This document shows, piece after piece, positions 60,145 through 64,000 of a stretch of DNA of 64,000 nucleotides. The DNA is taken from assembly GCF_032062135.1 (NCBI RefSeq), contig NC_092861.1, positions 58,360,603 through 58,424,602 of the forward strand. Direction: 5' to 3'. Position 1 is the first letter of the stretch. Every line of letters starts with the position of its first letter. Below the pieces are notes generated by a model. It was not told the origin of the DNA and did no database searches. It worked only from the letters and a program-made list of their open reading frames with translations. The DNA is from Pyxicephalus adspersus. Lineage: Eukaryota; Chordata; Amphibia; Anura; Pyxicephalidae. Both the position numbers and the translations under genes were made by a program.

Positions 60145-63100
60145 TTGGATCTATAAAACCATTTTCTACTTCACAGGGTATGAAAAGCCTATGTCTTAAT
60201 ATTACAAAAGCTCTCTTTAAAAAATGTTTTAATATTCCAGATGTTAAAGAGCAAGATAACTGAAATGTTTGAATTTCATACTGTGTTCAGTACTAAGATC
60301 AGGCTAAACATGAAATTATCCTGGACATTGCACAATTGGTTCAGCTAGACCCAAAAAATTCCAATGTTCAACCAAAATTTGTTGTTGGGAGTGGGTGGGT
60401 GAAAGTGGGATCTTCACGACGACTGGGAGATGTGTTTATTGCCGGCAGATGGCCTGTGCACTGTGATTGCTCAGCTGATCGATATATTTACATGAGAATA
60501 TGCAGTGCCGAAAATACTGCACATTTCTTGTACTGTTTGCATGTTACTCAATGGTTACTATTTAGTCCACCTCCCTTTGCATAATCACTGTTTGTACAGT
60601 TTAAAAGGACATTTCTTGCACATTGATCAATTGAGAGAAATATGGGCAGGTAGGGGTTAGTGGGGTTAGGCATGAGAGAGTTAGGGAGTAGGTGAAATTG
60701 GTTCGTCAATCACCACATCCTAATTTTAATTCACAAAACCTAAAGAAGGGCACCAAAGTTCCAATTTTTCTGCCACAATGACACACGTTTAATATGAAGT
60801 ACATTTATGCTTCTTTTTTATATTTCAATTTTTATTTGCAACCAACCAACAAAAGTGTAAACTGAACAAAACAGAAAAACATAAAAAGCACAAAATGCAG
60901 AAAACATAAAAAGCACAATTTACCGGATACACAAGCACATGTAAAACCACTATGTACAACAAAGGAGGATTATCTTAAACTTAAAACAGAAGTAACTGCA
61001 CATTGGGTGCAGGATATTTCCAAGATTAAGTACATTTAGGGATGGAAGAAATTGATGGAAGAAAGAAAAAGGGAGAGGACATTTATGCTTCCAGATAGAT
61101 ATCCTATTTCTGACTGGACATCGGGAGGTGCAAAGTGTACTGCTACACGGTTACTTGGGACCCTCCTCAGCCAACAGGGGCCCTTGCAGTGGCCCCAAGT
61201 CAGTTCTGCACAGGGGCCCAATGTTAGCTACATCCCCCACTGTTTTATTAAAACTACTAAGCCATAAATGTCCCTTTGTGATTCCGTATTATTGTGAAAA
61301 GGATTTGAGGACACCAGAGAGGTGCAAATTTATAGAGGGGCATCATTTCCCATGCTTTTCTATGTTTCCCTCTAAGCTGCAGTCTTAATGTAGTGGTCCG
61401 CCCATTCCCAATCAATTTTTCAATCTTTTTTTTTTTTACTAAAAGTGATCTAGAAAAGCCCTTTTTATTAATACATTTTTATTGAATTGAAAGTCTAATC
61501 TATTAAAATGTTGAATAGTGGATTCTTAGCATCAGTGCAGCTTACGTGGATTCAAGTTCAATTAATAATTTACATAGATAAACAAATCATCTGATGATTT
61601 GTTTGATGTAAACTCTCCATTGCATGTCATGCAAGAGCGTCACTAGCGTCATCCACCTGGGGTATATGCCCAGCATCTGTTATGTACCTCTGACTAGCGC
61701 TATCCCTGTTGTATTGCACACAGAAATCGAAACTTTGGGATGGTGTTTTCAAATTTTTTTAATCTATATCTTTTTTTTGTATATTCTTAATCTGTCCCTT
61801 CTACTGGAATCGTTGACTAATACAAATTTCACAGAAATCTTATTTCCATGATTTGATCAGGCACTGCTCAAAGTCTTGAACATACTGATAGCTCTAAGCA
61901 TGCCTTTAAAGTTGTATGTTCAGAACTCCATATAGTGTTGGGTATGATATGCTGAGGCTAAAGTATCCACTGGCTCCAGCCACCACTAACACAGGGAAGA
62001 ACTTTGTTTTGCAAACAGCAAACCAAGATGTGTTTTCATTCCTTATTTTCATGGATAGTGATATCACTGCTCAAACTGATTTAAAACCACATTTGTTGCA
62101 ATAGCATAGATACCATACCTGATTCTTACTTGATGTCAGCTTGATGTCCTCCTTTTTACCAAAGTATTTAGACTGGTAGGAGGGGGAGTGCTAAATGTAA
62201 ATCAAGTTGTGCTACAGGTCATGTGTGCAAACAGGGAACCTGCTGCCAGGAGGAGATAACCAAAAGAATAATGCCCAATCTGTGATTTCCGGTTACTTCA
62301 TTGTTCAATATACAGATACCATTTTTTTTAACTAAGAAACACAGGTCCTATGTATTTCAGCTAGGAATTTTATCTCCTGTAGTATTTTTTATTCATAACA
62401 AAAAGGAATTTCCAAACAATAATAAAACACATTTCTACAGGTAAATGTCATAGAAAACTGGAACCCCTATAGCAAAACAGATCATGCAAAGGAAATTAAC
62501 ACAATAGCTTAGGGAAAAACAAGACCAAATTCCATGCAGATACTAAAAAGTCAGATGAAAGAAAGATAAAAGAAAATGTAACCCAGGTACCTTTTCAAAC
62601 CCAAGGTGTATCATGTAGAACGAGGCACCAAAGGACGGTAAGTATAAACAACCTCTAGAGAAATAGAGATGTGTAAAGAAGGGAATGGGTTTGGGGGGGA
62701 GAGGAGCTGATAGCAAGTCATGGGCTCAAGAGGCCCATATCAATAATGCTCACCAAGTTGTGTTGGACCCCAGTAGCATCTATATTCCAGGAAGGAGGTA
62801 AATTGAGACGAGAAGAATTTTCTGCCCGTCCCCTTATGAAGGAGGTGAGATCTTCCATGCAATGTATTTAGTTAACTCACTGAAGCCATAGGCACATCGG
62901 CTCTTGTTTCTTCCAGTAATCGGCTGTGCAGGAGTTGGATGTTACTATCAGGTGTCCAATCACTGAATGCCTATACATTTTTTGGGGAAAGAATTGTGAC
63001 CAAGGAGGAAAAATGCAGGATCATCAGGAATGTCTGTCAATCACTTGCTGTATAAAAGAACTACTATTAATTAGAAATACCTCGAACCCAGACATTCCCC

Positions 63101-63368
63101 AAAAATTTGTAGTAGAGAGTCCCTCGCTGTATGACACCTGTCTGACACAAACGCTCACCTAGCACCATTATGAAAAGCCAGGAGTGTGGTACCATCTGGA
63201 GACCAATGTGTAACTCAACTCTTGTAAACTTTGCCTCTAATTTAAGATAAATCATCTGGTCAGCTTTGACTTGAAAAGAGATTTTATACAAATTTCTTAA
63301 TCTACGGAGGAAAATTGAGGAAGATTGTTTGATTGAGTCACTACTCTAAAATATTTACTTGTGTGTGT
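60145..63368. other. Intergenic; possible LINE-derived stretch
   Basis: No gene recognised. The A-rich text at about 60810-63290 has the feel of an antisense LINE 3' region, but no reverse-transcriptase frame supports it. 61130-61250 is GC-richer (caacaggggcccttgcagtg) and probably repeat-derived. Confidence 0.35.
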
Positions 63369-63543
63369 AAAGCTACGTACACACGGCAGATTTTTATCGT
63401 TCGCTCTCCCCCTCCCCTCTCCATAGAGCATGAACGGTGCTGTATATACAGCATCGTTCATGCATCTTGCAGCCCCTTGTCGTTGGAAAGGATCATGAAA
63501 GATCCTTTCCAACGACAAAAATTGCAAGTGTGTACGGAGCTTA
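63369..63543. mobile_element. Multi-hairpin MITE, copy C (short form)
   Basis: Ends aaagctacgtacacac (from 63369) and gtgtgtacggagctta (63528-63543). It keeps only the pyrimidine arm tctccccctcccctc, the gaacggtgctgta hairpin (with tatacagcatcgttc) and the last hairpin (ttgtcgttggaaaggat / atcctttccaacgacaa). The first two hairpins of copy A are absent. Confidence 0.88.
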
Positions 63544-64000
63544 AATCTGTTTTGCCCCCTATTCAATTTCCAATCCCTCTACCAAATCATAATTTCAAAC
63601 TGAACAAAAATAAAATCAATTACTTAATTTACTTAATTTTTATTTTTTGTATGCTGCTGCTTGCCCAAAGTAGACATTTTTTTTTGTATTCACTTTACAT
63701 CCTGAGATGTTTTTTTACCTCACATCCATACATTCAGAGCAGTAGATGATTTTGCACATCATGACCCAATTGAACCACTGATCTAGGGATGAGTGTAGGC
63801 CCACAATGATTTAATTCCATTCATTGCCTAAAATTCTAGTTAGTTGATCTAAAGTGTGAAGAATCTAACTACTGCATGAACCCTCTTTCTTTCCCTTGGG
63901 ACCCCATTGTCTCCTTCAAATGTGTTTGGACACCAATGATTATCTATTTAATTTGTTGAGCAAGCCTCAGCTATCTAGAACACACAACTTAGCTGATGTG
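63544..64000. other. Intergenic, nothing recognised
   Basis: AT-rich sequence to the window end with no coding or repeat signal. Confidence 0.6.

Overview
The window is vertebrate genomic DNA, most likely from a frog. It is AT-rich and intron-dominated, and carries a spliced vertebrate gene (SLC12A9). It also holds dispersed repeats of a kind I associate with ranoid amphibian genomes: a DIRS-type tyrosine-recombinase retrotransposon, many short palindromic elements, and an L2/SINE-like repeat. The frog assignment is inference from this repeat landscape and the gene's divergence from mammals. There is no bacterial-style gene organisation, and nearly all ORFs over 60 codons are chance or lie in repeats.

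Region 1 (1-15,059, + strand) holds the 3' half of SLC12A9, a cation-chloride-cotransporter family member. Four coding exons (4631-4823, 8937-9111, 12746-12892, 14248-15059) join in frame with canonical GT/AG sites. They encode the last two membrane segments and the whole cytosolic C-terminal domain. Upstream exons lie before the window. The introns carry short transposons and a 785-base assembly gap (11111-11895). Polyadenylation signals follow the stop at 15359, 15597 and 16431.

Region 2 (about 17,760-20,497, - strand) holds two decayed copies of one transposon-like gene. It has an N-terminal cysteine-rich (zinc-binding-like) module, an acidic linker, and a C-terminal region with a conserved GERFH motif. 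One copy is near full length but frameshifted. The other has lost its middle. Each has a splice-acceptor-like tract directly before its ATG. This is the least familiar coding content in the window.

Region 3 (20,500-42,700) is intergenic. It contains palindromic MITEs of two families, an L2/SINE-like repeat split by a MITE, a 1.27-kb non-autonomous hAT element with 8-bp target duplications, a Tigger/mariner-like element with TA flanks, and a degenerate minisatellite.

Region 4 (about 42,700-46,400, - strand) is a dead DIRS-type retrotransposon. It has an ORF1 with two Cys/His zinc motifs, a reverse transcriptase that lost its catalytic YxDD box, an RNase H with an Asp-to-Asn change, and a tyrosine recombinase lacking its catalytic C terminus.

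Region 5 (46,400-64,000) is again intergenic: more copies of the same MITE families, a second minisatellite array, a second short hAT element with target duplications, and two more copies of a multi-hairpin MITE. I recognise no host gene after SLC12A9, so about 49 kb downstream is a gene desert at this resolution. No CRISPR array, rRNA or tRNA was seen.
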